Shown here in pieces: positions 1-10,420 of a stretch of DNA of 64,000 nucleotides. How positions within the stretch are numbered: position 1 is the first letter of the stretch; each line of letters starts with the position of its first letter. The notes beneath the pieces are model-generated. The model did not search any database. It worked only from the letters and a program-made list of their open reading frames with translations, and was not told the DNA's origin. This stretch comes from Ophiocordyceps camponoti-saundersi (nom. inval.) (lineage: Eukaryota; Ascomycota; Sordariomycetes; Hypocreales; Ophiocordycipitaceae). The stretch is from positions 554,646 through 618,645 of the forward strand of contig PDHQ01000003.1 in assembly GCA_003339415.1 (NCBI GenBank), given 5' to 3'. Made by a program: the position numbers and the translations under genes.

Positions 1-2
1 GC

Positions 3-864
3 ACGAACGTCGGCGAAGACATACGCAAGCTCGATTACGGCCAGCATATTGTGTCTGGCACTCCCGGTCGTGTTGCCGACATGATCAGGAGGCGGCATCT
101 GCGAACCAGGCACATCAAGATGCTAGTGCTGGATGAGGCAGATGAGCTCCTGAACAAGGGTTTCCGGGAGCAAATCTACGACGTCTACCGGTACCTTCCT
201 CCGGCCACGCAAGTGGTGGTGGTCAGTGCCACTCTTCCCTATGACGTTCTCGACATGACGACCAAGTTTATGACGGACCCGGTCCGCATTTTGGTCAAGC
301 GTGACGAGCTCACGCTCGAGGGCCTCAAGCAATACTTCATTGCCGTCGAGCGAGAGGACTGGAAGTTTGATACGCTATGCGACCTTTACGACACCCTTAC
401 CATCACGCAGGCTGTCATCTTTTGCAACACGCGCCGCAAGGTCGATTGGCTCACTGACAAGATGCGTGATGCCAACTTTACCGTCAGCAGTATGCATGGC
501 GAGATGCCGCAAAAGGAGCGTGACAGTATCATGCAGGACTTTCGGCAAGGCAATAGCCGGGTTCTAATATCGACGGACGTGTGGGCTCGTGGTATTGATG
601 TGCAGCAGGTCAGCTTGGTTATCAACTACGATCTTCCGAGCAACCGTGAGAACTATATCCATCGCATCGGCAGAAGCGGACGCTTTGGACGTAAGGGTGT
701 TGCCATCAACTTCGTGACGTCGGATGACGTACGCATTCTGCGTGACATTGAGCGTATGCCTGATCGTAACACGAGTGTTGGTTGCACGCGCTGACAAGCC
801 GATAGTTTACTATTCGACGCAGATTGACGAGATGCCTATGAATGTCGCCGATCTCATTGGTTAG
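3..864 (+). CDS. fal1: ATP-dependent RNA helicase FAL1/eIF4A-III, 3' part
   Basis: This is the C-terminal part of a DEAD-box RNA helicase; the 5' end lies outside the window. The reading frame is open from base 3. Visible motifs in order are SGTPGR (Ib), DEAD (II), SAT (III), [11 protein letters not shown] (IV), [10 protein letters not shown] (V) and [13 protein letters not shown] (VI). The residues match the Fal1/eIF4A3 branch of the family, a nucleolar protein needed for 18S rRNA maturation and, in some fungi, part of the exon junction complex. A 52-base intron at 754-805 (GTATGC..GATAG, with a CTGAC branch site) must be removed. Splicing is phase 1 and gives the family C-terminus ending in MNVADLIG and a stop at 862-864. 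Unspliced, the frame ends early at about 794. Confidence 0.95.
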
Positions 865-1239
865 ACTATCATCGGGGGATGGCCAGGAGACTAAAAGATG
901 ATGTGGTGTGGAAGCATCATTTGCGTGGAGGAAAGGGGTTCAGGACCAGTCGAGGTGAGCCGTCTTTACCCCGTCTGCGAAGACTATGTCGTTCGATGCT
1001 CACAGCCCTGTTCTTGTCAGATAGCCGGGAAGGATTAGGTATGACATTGGTAGCTCGACAGAATGAATAAGGATTTCTTCTCCAACCCTCATCACTGGGA
1101 AGCAGCTGTTCAGATAACAAGACTTCTGTTCCCTCGGCACACACCACCATCATCACTCATCGCCAAGAGCATCGCAGTGAAATGATTTTGCTTAATCATA
1201 AAAACTAAAACTGTTCTGTTTACGTACGGTGAGACTCAT
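865..1239. other. Intergenic, fal1 to ATP-grasp gene
   Basis: Tail-to-tail spacer between the fal1 stop and the end of the minus-strand ATP-grasp gene. It should hold the 3' UTRs of both. Short open frames on either strand show no recognisable protein character. Confidence 0.6.
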
Positions 1240-3677
1240 CTACCTGATGTCCATGCGATAGCCCTGGCGGACCCTCTCGCCCAGCTCGACAACCTCACGC
1301 CTGCTGCGGGGATGGATGACGACAATGTCGGCAACACGGACACGAACTCCGTCCTTGTACAATTCAATGCGGTCCCCCTTGCGGAAATACTCGTTGACGA
1401 ATGTGATGTGGCCGGCAAGGTCAGGTTGAAGCCGCTTGAGGTCCTCGCACGGCGAGTCGGAGTGCACGATGCCCGCGGCCGGGGCAGAGATGCAGACCAA
1501 CTGGGACCAGCACTGGGCTGTCGGCGCGTCGTAGACCGGTAGCGATCGGGAAAAATCAAACGGAGTGGCGGCGCGGCGGAGACGATCGTGTTCGCCGAGG
1601 CTGGCGAGCATGTGGATGGCGAAGTAGTCTATGCCGTGAACGAAGCGGATCGGAACGGAGACGGAGAAGCCGGGCGGACGGGCGTTGATCTCCAGCATAC
1701 GGCACTCAGCTCGTGCTTGGGGCATGCGGTAGCTGGGCTTGGGGATGACATCGACGAGCTTGAGCCCGACGCGCTTGCAGACGGTAAGCGAGTCGGCGAT
1801 GTTGACTGGGTCGTGGACGACTTCGGGCTTGTTCACCGGCTTCTGGACGGCGTTGTTGTGTTCGTCGATGATGTCGTTGGCGATAACGTCGGGCTTGTGA
1901 ACCGAGTCGTGGACGACAGCATCGGGCTTGAGGACCGGGCTGTGAACGACGACATTGTGCTCGTGGACCAAGTCGGGGACGACGAGGTCAGGCACATGAA
2001 CAAAGTCAGAGTCAGAGGAGTCGAAGATCTCGGGCTCCTTGACCGAGGGCTGGACGACGCCGTTGTCCGGCCGATTGGGAGACTGATAGTCGCGGTCAAA
2101 GTCATCCGGAACGATACTCTCACCAGAGGCGTCATCATCAGACGAGTAACTATCGATGCCGTTGTCGAGATCCCTGTAGCTGTACACTCTGCCGTACTCG
2201 ACGGTCGAGTTCACTATGCGGGCCTCGGCATGAAAGACGCCGGTATGGCAGCCGATCTTGAGGAGGAGATTGCGCATGGTATTCTTGGCGAGTTCGACCT
2301 CCTCCAGGGGTAGAGCCGAGGGGATCGTCATGGTCTCCGAAGTGAAGGTGGCATTAATCGAAGCCCCCTGAGCTTCGGCCTCGCAAGGCGGCTCGTCCGT
2401 CACTTCGCTGAACAGGACCTCGCCGTCGAGAAGGACGAGGTTCACGTCTATCTCCGGACCTTTGAAAAAAGGCTCGATGACGGCTGGACTGCCATGGCGT
2501 CCGACGGCCTTGTGGACGGCGAGGGGGAGGTCCTTCAATGTGGTGACCTTTGAGACGCACTGCGAGGCCCATCCCTTGGTCGGCTTGACGATGAGCGGGA
2601 AGACGGGATTAAAGCTCGGCTGTCCCATCAGACTATAGAGCTCGTTGAGGCTGGAGACGAGAGCCGTTTTCCCCGGTTCGTCCTGAAGCATGCGCGACTT
2701 GTACTTGTCGGTCGTCGTCTCCAGAGCCGAGACGGGACTCGTCGGGAGGTTCAAGACAGTAGCGACACGAGCCACGGCGACGAAGTAGTTGTCGTTGTGG
2801 GTGACGATGCCGTCAACAGGCTGCGGATGAGTCAGGAGCGCGTCAGTAATGCGCTCAGACAGCTGTTCGTCGTCGGTCATGTCGAGGGCGATGAAAGCCT
2901 CGCGATGCTTTCGATTCTCCACCGTATCCGGCTGAAGCCAATGGTCTTGTTGATCGATGACGACGAGATCGACACCGAGAACACGAGCTGCGTTGAGGAT
3001 GGCGCGAGCGTGAATCAGGTGACGACGACCTCCGACGAGAACCAGTCTCTTGCGAAGGACGGGATCGGGACAGAGCCAATGGAAGTTTAGACGAGGTCTG
3101 AGCAACTTGGCGACCTTGTACGTTTCGGAGAAGGGAATGGCCCAGCGAACGATGGAGATGGGCCTATCAGACAGCTCGACCAAGCTCATGGTCGAAATCG
3201 GCTGGTCCAGAGCCTCATACCAAGCCGTAGGTTCGAAATAGTCGACGACGGAGCGAACGCCGGCACAGCCCTCGAGACGAGCCTGGACGAAGTCGGCCTT
3301 GCTCACGAAGCCGCCGTGAACGGGGAATATAAGGGAGAAGACGGCGGTGGAGTTGATGGAAAAGGCCATCATCCAGTCAAGACGAGATCCGTCGGGGACG
3401 AGCATGACGCTGTCGTGATGGATTGTCTCATCAGCCGCTTCGATCTTGACGTGCACCAGGTTGACCCAGTCGTTGAGGCTGACGTCTTCCCACACGCAGC
3501 GGAACATGCCTGTATAGGATGACGAAGATGATTGTTAGGAGGACTATTGATTTGATTTTCTACTGTGAAAGGATTGTTCGCCTCACCCTTTCCGGTAGTA
3601 GCGAAAACCCCCTGACGAAACGTCACCATGCTTGGCTGCTGGAGCAGGACATCATCGTCCGTCATAGGATGATCCAT
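1240..3677 (-). CDS. ATP-grasp carboxylate-amine ligase-like enzyme
   Basis: Two exons, 3677-3587 and 3509-1240, give 786 residues. The intron (3586-3510, GTGAGG..TACAG) joins a 30-residue leader to the main frame through a split Gly codon. The central and C-terminal parts form an ATP-grasp fold. A lysine and glycine region (PLIVKPTKGWASQCVSKV) binds ATP, a VIEPFFKGPEIDVNLVL strand follows, then FHAEARIV, and near residues 637-644 the metal and ATP motif EINARPPG. Such ligases join a carboxylate to an amine through an acyl-phosphate. The substrate cannot be read from sequence. About 150 acidic, Asp/Val/His/Pro-rich residues (roughly 471-631) interrupt the domain between the last two metal-ligand strands. 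The gene is divergent from a nicotianamine synthase, so a role in modifying a nicotianamine-type product is plausible but inferred. Confidence 0.8.
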
Positions 3678-4547
3678 AGCTAGAGGAGACAAGGTCTTTT
3701 TTGTTTTTTTGGTTGTTTAAGGATGAAGATGTCGATGTTGAAGAGACGAAGATTTCGTTGCTGTAGATGCTAGAGAGACGCGAGAGATGGGAGGGATAGA
3801 GAGAGAGAGGGAGAGAATCGCTGATGTCGATCAAAACACGGAAAGAGAACGGTTGATGTTGATGATGATGACAATGTCCAAGATCAAAGACAACAGCTGA
3901 GGCCGTTGACCTTGAAGATCCAACGAACCGTGTCTTGATCAGACTCTGCGGTAGAAGGAAAGGGGAAAGAAGAGAAGGAGGAGATGAAGGAGATGAAGGA
4001 GGAGAAATATCTGCACCACTATTTATAGAGGCCTTTTCCTCCCCTAACCGCCCTACAGCCAGCAGGAACGTCGTTTGCAATCCCCCCCAACTCAGGCTGT
4101 TCCCCCCCCTCTCTCCCCCCTCCTCTCCTCTCCTGTCCTCTCCCCCGGTTCTATCCAGACTTGTGCTGTATTCGAACCTACGTTATTCAAGGGGCTTCGA
4201 TATGAATTGTATACGAACTGACCAGTGAACACCCGTCTGTTTTTTCTCTCTCCCTCTCTCTCTCTACTGCTGTGAATGGTGGCTTTTGCTGTACAGAAGC
4301 TTGGACGTGAATCACAGACGGGGAGGGGGGGTTGGATACCATTTTGAAGCCGGTGCTTGTGATTTTCTCTTCTTCTAAACGCCTTGCTTTCTTTTTTTTC
4401 CATCATGAAGCTGTGAAGTTGTCTATGGAATATTGATATCGAGTATATATAATTCTTCCCTCCCTCTTCCTCCCTCTTCTCCTCGTTCTTCACTCGTGCC
4501 AATTGATAATTGCCTACTCCCTCGCTTTCCAACTGCCTATCAAAATC
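3678..4547. promoter_or_regulatory. Shared divergent promoter of ATP-grasp and NAS genes
   Basis: An 870-base spacer separates the two start codons, which face away from each other. On the minus strand a TATAAATA box lies at 4027-4020, about 340 bases before the ATP-grasp ATG. On the plus strand a TATATATA run lies at about 4443-4450, about 100 bases before the NAS ATG. Long purine/pyrimidine stretches (CT-rich at 4100-4145 and 4240-4265) are typical of fungal 5' leaders. No zinc-responsive or iron-responsive site was assigned. Confidence 0.55.
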
Positions 4548-5552
4548 ATGTCTCCGTGCAGCATCGTCAAAGGCAACTCCAAGCCTCCAACATCCCCCGA
4601 AAGCATCACCAAAAGCATCATCGAAATCCACAGCAACCTCCTTCAACAGGCCGATCTCCACCCGAGAGAAACAATCAACCGACTCCTGACCAGCCTCGTC
4701 AAGCTCTGCTGCCAGATCCACGACGCAAAGACGGTGCAGCAAGTCGTTCAGCCCCGTTCATCTGTCGATTTTCCTCCCCTCCAGCCCTCGACCCAGCCTC
4801 GTTCTGTTCTCTACTTGTTTTCTTCTTCTTCCTCATCCGCCAGAGGAAAAGACTAATGACGATGCTCTGAACAGGTTCTGTCCGACGCAGACTTACTCTC
4901 CATCCTCCCTGGACTGCAATCCCTCTGCGGACAGGCAGAATGCTTCCTCGAATCGCATTGGGCAGAGCGCATCGTCGCCGACGTCAATCGACTCGACGAC
5001 TTCCCCTACTACGACAACTACAAGCAGCTGGCACGCATCGAATTCCACGCTCTGCGCGCCGCAGGACCGACGCCTCGTCGACTGGCCTTTCTCGGATCGG
5101 GACCGCTTCCCCTAACGTCGCTATGCCTCGTCGAAAACATGAACGAAGCCAGCAGGGAAGAAAGCTACGTGCTCAACGTCGACCGCGACGCCTCCGCCAT
5201 AACCCTCTCCCGCAACCTCGTCGAGAAGCTCCGTCTCAAGGCAGATTTTCTCTGCGCCGAGATCGGGTCCGGAGAGGTGGATTTGACCAGCTTCGACGCC
5301 GTCTACCTCGCCGCTCTGGTCGGTGCGTCGCAGACCGAAAAGGAGCAGCTTCTCGGAACGGTGGCGCGTCGGATGAAGGCCGGGGCGCTGCTGGTGGTTC
5401 GCTCGAGTTGGGGTCTGCGAAAGTGCCTCTATCCCGAGCTGGATGCTACGACCGAGGCTGTGAGGCGATGGGTGGACGTTGTCTTGGTGTTGCATCCGTA
5501 TGGAGAAGTCGTCAACTCTATTGTCGTTGCGAGGGTTAAGGCTGTTGCATAG
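4548..5552 (+). CDS. Nicotianamine synthase
   Basis: Two exons, 4548-4742 and 4875-5552, give 290 residues, close to the usual length of fungal and plant enzymes. The intron is phase 0 with a GTCGTT donor, slightly unusual, and a CTAAT branch site at about 4853. Family features are the FPYYDNYKQLARIE region (residues about 108-121) and the SAM-binding loop GSGPLPL (139-145), followed by a Rossmann-type methyltransferase core. Nicotianamine synthase condenses aminobutyrate units from S-adenosylmethionine into the metal chelator nicotianamine; an active fungal member is known from Neurospora. The neighbouring divergent ATP-grasp ligase suggests a further coupling step. The ATG at 4548 was chosen because it opens the longest conserved N-terminus after the TATA run. 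Confidence 0.88.
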
Positions 5553-6198
5553 GGTTAAATGGCATAAGATTTATCCGCCATCTTTCTCTTCCCCCTTTTC
5601 CTTCCCTTGACTTTAACAAGTTATAACGTTGTACAGGGGGAATATGGGAAAGAAGAGTTCCGTCCTTGAATGGTATAGATTTCCAAGCAACTGGATTGTT
5701 CGAAACTACCCTGAATAGGAAGATGGATAGGAAAGGAAAGACTTGACAACGGCCTCGTCTCCTCTTCTGGCCGAGGTTCGAAACGCGTAGAGTTGGGGCC
5801 GGAAGAGCATCCGATTGGAACCCTTTTTTGTGTGGAGAGTCAAGGTTATTTTGCTTGATTCCTTTGAAACTTGCCTCCTTGGCCTACCGACGGCCTTCCT
5901 AAGGGGGCAAGTCTGGGGTAAGATTCGTTTGAGCTTCGAACGATACATGTGTGTATAAGCTATGCGATTGCTCCTATCGCTATACATACGGCTCAAGGCT
6001 TCAACGCATATATGTACATACATGTGCGTATACGGATATGCATAGTGCATGCTACATATATCCATCTACCTACCTATATATATATATATAGACATACCAT
6101 CACCTCTCTTACGCGCCACCCCCTCAGTAGAACCTCATCCTTTCTCTTCCTCCTCCTTCTTTCGTTAAAACCCTCTTCTTTCTTACCAAGTACATACA
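5553..6198. other. Intergenic, NAS to amidohydrolase
   Basis: Spacer holding the NAS 3' end and the amidohydrolase promoter. A (TA)n run at about 6075-6090 and a CT-rich leader (6120-6185) precede the next ATG. Several imperfect TACATA/GTATAC repeats lie between 5985 and 6070. No gene is seen. Confidence 0.5.
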
Positions 6199-8016
6199 AT
6201 GACTTCCTGGACTCCCGCTCCCGATAATGGCACCGCTTACATCAACGGCCGCATCTTCACAGCAAACGATGAACAACTAGAGGCCGAAGCCTTCATCGTC
6301 TCTCCCTCCGGCCTCTTCACAGCGGTCGGTTCGACGGATGACATCATAGCACAGGCCGAGCGAGACAATCTCGTTATCCATGATCTTCGATCCCGGTTCG
6401 TCATGCCAGGCTTGCATGACGCCCACGTCCACATGCTATGGGCCGGACTATATCACTTCAGCAGCGCCGGATTCGATGCCGAGAAGTCCGTACCTGCATC
6501 AGAAGCTGCCGGCAAGGTGAAATCGGCAGCTTGTGCCTGTCACTATGCCCATGCCTTTAGCCAGTACGTCCGTGTAACTCTACGGGCAGTTGATCTGCAT
6601 GCACGCTGACAACTGACACAACTCCCCATCAGTTGGCTCAACGGCCACACCTATCTCATCGAAGAATACGACCGTTCATGCCTCGACGAAGCCTACCCTG
6701 ATAGGCCGGTGATGATCCGCGCCGGGGCGGGCCATAGCTTGCTCCTCAACACCGCTGCGCTGCGAGAATCAGGCTACGACATCGAAAACGAGCCCCCCAT
6801 GAAAGCAGCCTTTATAGGTCGCCGACCAGACGGCAGCCTGACAGGCGAAGTTGCCGAGTTAGGCATGACAAAGGCCCTCCTGGCCTGTCCGAAGCCCAGC
6901 ATGTCTCACATGCAACGAGCCATGAAATACGCCGTCGGTCAGCTTCATATGGCGGGCGTGACATCGTGTCAGGAGGCATCGGCTAACACGCCTCTCCTGC
7001 ACTTGCTTCGCCAGATGGACGAGCATAACCAGCTCGAACTCGACATCTGCACACACATCGTCTACGCACCAGAGTACATGGGCGAGGAGCCAGCCAGTAG
7101 TTTGCGAGAGTTGCTCGACTCGGCCGAATCCTTCAAGACCAAGCACGTCGACACGCGTTTCGTCAAGATTGTGCTTGACGGCGTGCCCCTGGCTCCTTAT
7201 TACTCCCATGCCGGGCTCACGGAAGAGGACGAAGTTGACGAGGAGAAGATTTGCGTCGATGATGTCGTCGAGGCTGTGGCTAGATATGACGAGAAGGGGA
7301 TGACGTGCAAGATTCACTGCACCGGCAAAGGCGCTACTCGTCGAGCTCTGGATGCCATCGAGGCGGCGAGGAAGAAGCGAAGTGACGGGCCGAGACACGA
7401 GATTGCTCACTGTTCCGGTGTCAGCGATGGTAAGTCAAGATATTACAGCCACCTACATGCGTGTCTCGCGACTGTGAAACCTGCATGGGGAGAAGAAGAT
7501 GACGAAGAAGAGGGAAGAAGAAAACGAGAAGCAACTCACTGACTGACCGAACACACATCAGTTGACTACCCTCGTTTCCACGAGTTAAACACCACAGCCG
7601 AAATGTCACCAGCCTTCTTCTTCACCCACGAATTCAGTCCCGAAGAACAAGCCCTGCAAGACTGGAACCTGCCCCGTATGCTCAGCCACAAGGCACACAT
7701 GACCATCGGATCAGACTGGGGCGTCCCCGAGTCCCCTAACCTCCTCCCCGGCCTCGAAGGCATCGTCGCCCCCCTCGGAGATGGAGATCGTGCCAAGGGA
7801 GCCAAGCTGCTGCTGAAGATGTTGACCATCTACGGCGCCGAAGCGGTCGGCCACGAGAAGGATACGGGGAGCATTGAGGTGGGAAAGCGAGCCAACTTCA
7901 TCGAGGTCGATCACGATCTTAGCAAGGGGGAGACTGGAGCGTTTGCGAAAGCCAAGGTGTTGAGGACGTGGTTTGAGGGGGAGTTGGTCTTTGACGATGC
8001 CAAAGTCTTGTCGTAA
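6199..8016 (+). CDS. Amidohydrolase family 3 (YtcJ-like)
   Basis: Three exons, 6199-6563, 6633-7429 and 7562-8016, give 538 residues. Both introns have good GT..AG ends (GTACGT..ATCAG and GTAAGT..CATCAG), and each splice restores one continuous frame. The protein has the composite beta-sandwich plus TIM-barrel layout of YtcJ-like metal-dependent hydrolases. AYINGRIFTAND opens the sandwich. GLHDAHVHM carries the HxH metal pair. Later come IHCTGKGA, with another metal His, and IGSDWGVPESPN, with the catalytic Asp. The C-terminal GSIEVGKRANFIEVD returns to the sandwich. Members hydrolyse amides, ureas or cyclic imides; the substrate here is unknown. No signal peptide is seen, so it is probably cytosolic. 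Confidence 0.87.
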
Positions 8017-9229
8017 CTTTTGAGGTGCGGGTAACGAGATTGTCGTCAGCGAACAGAATGATTAGGGGACGAGTATATATTCAGAAAGCAGGTTTTAACC
8101 TTTCTAATATCGTTTAGCCTTTAGCAAAGTGTTTGGGATTCTCGTCTTGTTCTGCTTCTCGAGACTGTATATACTATGCACATACTACATAGCTAGGTAG
8201 GGATCAAGACAACCTACTTCTGGACAAACTTCTATCTATCTTTCTTGAGACCCGGCTCTTAGTATTATAAACCCTTATATAACTTCAACCTGGGCAGGAG
8301 GGATGAATTCATCTTTATAGTAATATAGTGATCACACTCGAGAGCAACAGTCCTCACCAGCTCGTAAGTAAGCCGTGCTATCCAACTTCTCCCTTGCCAT
8401 GAGCAGCCCGCGAGGACGGTTTCAACTCATCTAGTATGCTATAGTTCCGCGTCCATTCTTCTTGCGACCTTTAGTTCTGTAGTCGTCCGTCTTATCGTCG
8501 TACCCTACATCGTCGTCCTCGTAGTCATCCTTCAAGTAGCGGTCCTTGTCCAAGTTATACTTCCCGTAGCAGTCACTCTCATACGCCTTGCTATTTGAAG
8601 ATATTTGGGCTGGGGAGCTCGTTATCTCGTCATTATTCTGGCCCTCTATCGCTTCCAATCCCATGGCAAAGAGGGACAAGAATGGGAATCGGGGCAAGGA
8701 CCTTTATCTTGATCAACGGGAAGAATTCTATATGCTTGAAGCCTGTGTTTGATGTCTTCTCGAAGAGGCTGACATGCATACTCTTGGGCGAGATACACAA
8801 CTTCACTTCCGTCACAATCACAAACTCCCTGCCCCCTTGCTGGATTCGTGTTTAACACGTCGAATTACTCAACTCTGGTCATCCGTGAGAAACATGCACA
8901 TCGCCACACGACGCTGTCACATAATCACATATCATATAACCGCATCTCAAAAGGTTCAGATGCCGTCAAACACCAGGCTGAACCTCGAAACATCCCGGTG
9001 ATCCACGAGAAACATGGACATCGCCTGACTTTATCAGCTACTCCATGTCAGACAACTGCATCTCAGACATGCATAAGCTACCGAGACCCTGAAAACCGAA
9101 CCATGGCATTTCTAATTCATACACATATAAACAACTCCATACGCCGCTCTCAACTACCCTTTTCAATGCCAAAGACAGGCTGAGACAGCTGCAACAATGA
9201 GAGAATCAGGGACGGATTGGCGGATGCAA
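8017..9229. other. Intergenic with imperfect 120-base repeat
   Basis: AT-richer spacer between convergent genes. Two copies of a unit lie 120 bases apart, beginning at 8881 and 9001. Their first 25 bases (ATCC..GAGAAACATG.ACATCGCC) differ at three positions, and a second shared block (GCATCTCA) follows about 60 bases later in each. Apart from the weak small frame listed separately, no gene is recognised. Confidence 0.45.
8431..8697 (-). CDS. Doubtful small ORF, acidic/Tyr-rich
   Basis: An 88-residue frame with a short hydrophobic start (MPRFPFLSLFAMG) followed by an Asp/Tyr/Lys-rich tail with runs such as KDDYEDDDVGYDDK. It could be a small secreted protein or chance coding. The overlapping minus-strand frames upstream (8633-8858) are also open but show no homology I recognise, so a decayed gene is another possibility. 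No intron or promoter evidence decides this. Confidence 0.2.
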   Translation of the reverse strand: MPRFPFLSLFAMGLEAIEGQNNDEITSSPAQISSNSKAYESDCYGKYNLDKDRYLKDDYEDDDVGYDDKTDDYRTKGRKKNGRGTIAY

Positions 9230-10420
9230 TCACGGCTCGCTTCCCGTCGCCAAGCTCTGTTGGTCCTTGGCAGGCTTTTCCTTACATCTCCCTTTTCGAC
9301 CATACTCCCGCCTCAACCAGTCAAGGTGATGCAGATCCCCGTCCTCGAATTCAAAGTTGCCCTTCCAGAAGCCACAGCCAATATTAGGCGTCTCTCCGCG
9401 TTGGTCCGCCTGCGTTCTCGCGACGGCATCGACTGGACCCATGTGTTGGCCCCAGTCGCTGTCAGCGTCGCGGTCGACGTCGCCGATGGCGCTGGGTCCC
9501 TGGATGTGGTGAAACAGCTCGGGGTTGATGCTCCAGCAGCGCAGACCCTTGTCGCGACAACCCTCGAGGATGGCTATGTCGTACGCTTGCGGGCCGTCTT
9601 TGACTTCTCGTCCGGCGAGGTCGGAAACCAGGCGGGAAGCTGAGGAGCGGGTTACGGCGTAGGCGAAGGTGCAGAGGGGAAACAAAGCCTTGTGCACCAG
9701 ACGCGTGAACGGAGTCACCCCCAGGTGTGTGAGTTGCGCAGCCGTCCAGGGGTGGAGGTCGGTCACGTTAAGCATCGTAGTATCGTTGAAGGCGACGTGT
9801 GGCGTCTTGACCAGATCCTCGGGCTTGTACTGATCGCCTTGGAAGTCGGCATTGACCGGACCCCAATAGTCTCCGCAATGGCCGAGATACAGCAGATCCC
9901 AGTCATCGGGTTTGCCGTACGGGTAAGCTTTCGAAACCGAGCCCGGAAACAGTCTTTCGAGCGCGGACGAGAGAAGCGGTATCTGAACGGAGCGAAGTCG
10001 TACATCCCAATCGACGTCATCCTCAAGAAACAGCGCCGTCTCGTCACCAGACAGGAGAAACTGTCTCAACGCATGGAGGTGACCGAGCCAAGCCAACGTC
10101 GATCCATTACTTATCATCGAACCCTCCTGCAAGCTAAACCCAGCCAAGTCCTGACCCGTCCAGTTGGGCTGAAGTGGGATCGTAATCTGCAGCTCGGTAA
10201 CATTGGAAGCCCGGATCAATCTCTCTCGGCGCGGCGAGCCAGCCTTGGACACGGCGTAGATGCGACCAAAGCCCAGAGTCGAGTTTGCGGACTTGGCACG
10301 GCTGGCCAGCGGCGAATGAAAGGGTAGAGAGGCGAGCGAATCCGTGAACCATAGCCTAGCAGAGATGAGGATTAAAGCAACGGCGAGGAGGAGACGAGGC
10401 CAGTATCGATAGAGAAACAT
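9230..10420 (-). CDS. GT25-like type II membrane glycosyltransferase
   Basis: A single-exon gene of 396 residues. A short cytoplasmic N-terminus is followed by one membrane anchor (about residues 7-25, LLLAVALILISARLWF), giving Golgi type II topology. The lumenal domain begins with the nucleotide-sugar region GFGRIYAVSKAGSPRRERL. It also has the DxD-like acidic cluster FLEDDVDWD and the conserved DWDLLYLGHCGDYWG block typical of fungal glycosyltransferase family 25 proteins. The family transfers sugars, often galactose, to proteins or glycans; donor and acceptor here are unknown. Several N-glycosylation sequons (NST, NVT, NWT, NDT) fit a lumenal location. Confidence 0.8.
   Translation of the reverse strand: MFLYRYWPRLLLAVALILISARLWFTDSLASLPFHSPLASRAKSANSTLGFGRIYAVSKAGSPRRERLIRASNVTELQITIPLQPNWTGQDLAGFSLQEGSMISNGSTLAWLGHLHALRQFLLSGDETALFLEDDVDWDVRLRSVQIPLLSSALERLFPGSVSKAYPYGKPDDWDLLYLGHCGDYWGPVNADFQGDQYKPEDLVKTPHVAFNDTTMLNVTDLHPWTAAQLTHLGVTPFTRLVHKALFPLCTFAYAVTRSSASRLVSDLAGREVKDGPQAYDIAILEGCRDKGLRCWSINPELFHHIQGPSAIGDVDRDADSDWGQHMGPVDAVARTQADQRGETPNIGCGFWKGNFEFEDGDLHHLDWLRREYGRKGRCKEKPAKDQQSLATGSEP

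Noticed and set aside
1588..2313. Plus-strand open frame of 241 codons antisense to the ATP-grasp gene
   Set aside because: It mirrors the Asp/Val/His repeat of the minus-strand gene, has no motifs, and the minus-strand frame has clear ATP-grasp signatures and a good intron.
4092..4742. Minus-strand frame over the NAS promoter and first exon
   Set aside because: Low-complexity Glu/Arg-rich translation of CT-rich DNA, antisense to the conserved NAS exon.
8880..9065. CRISPR-like or satellite array from the 120-base repeat
   Set aside because: Only two imperfect copies with no regular spacers, in a eukaryotic genome.
9692..10327. Plus-strand frame of 211 codons
   Set aside because: Antisense to the GT25-like gene, whose frame has a membrane anchor and family motifs.
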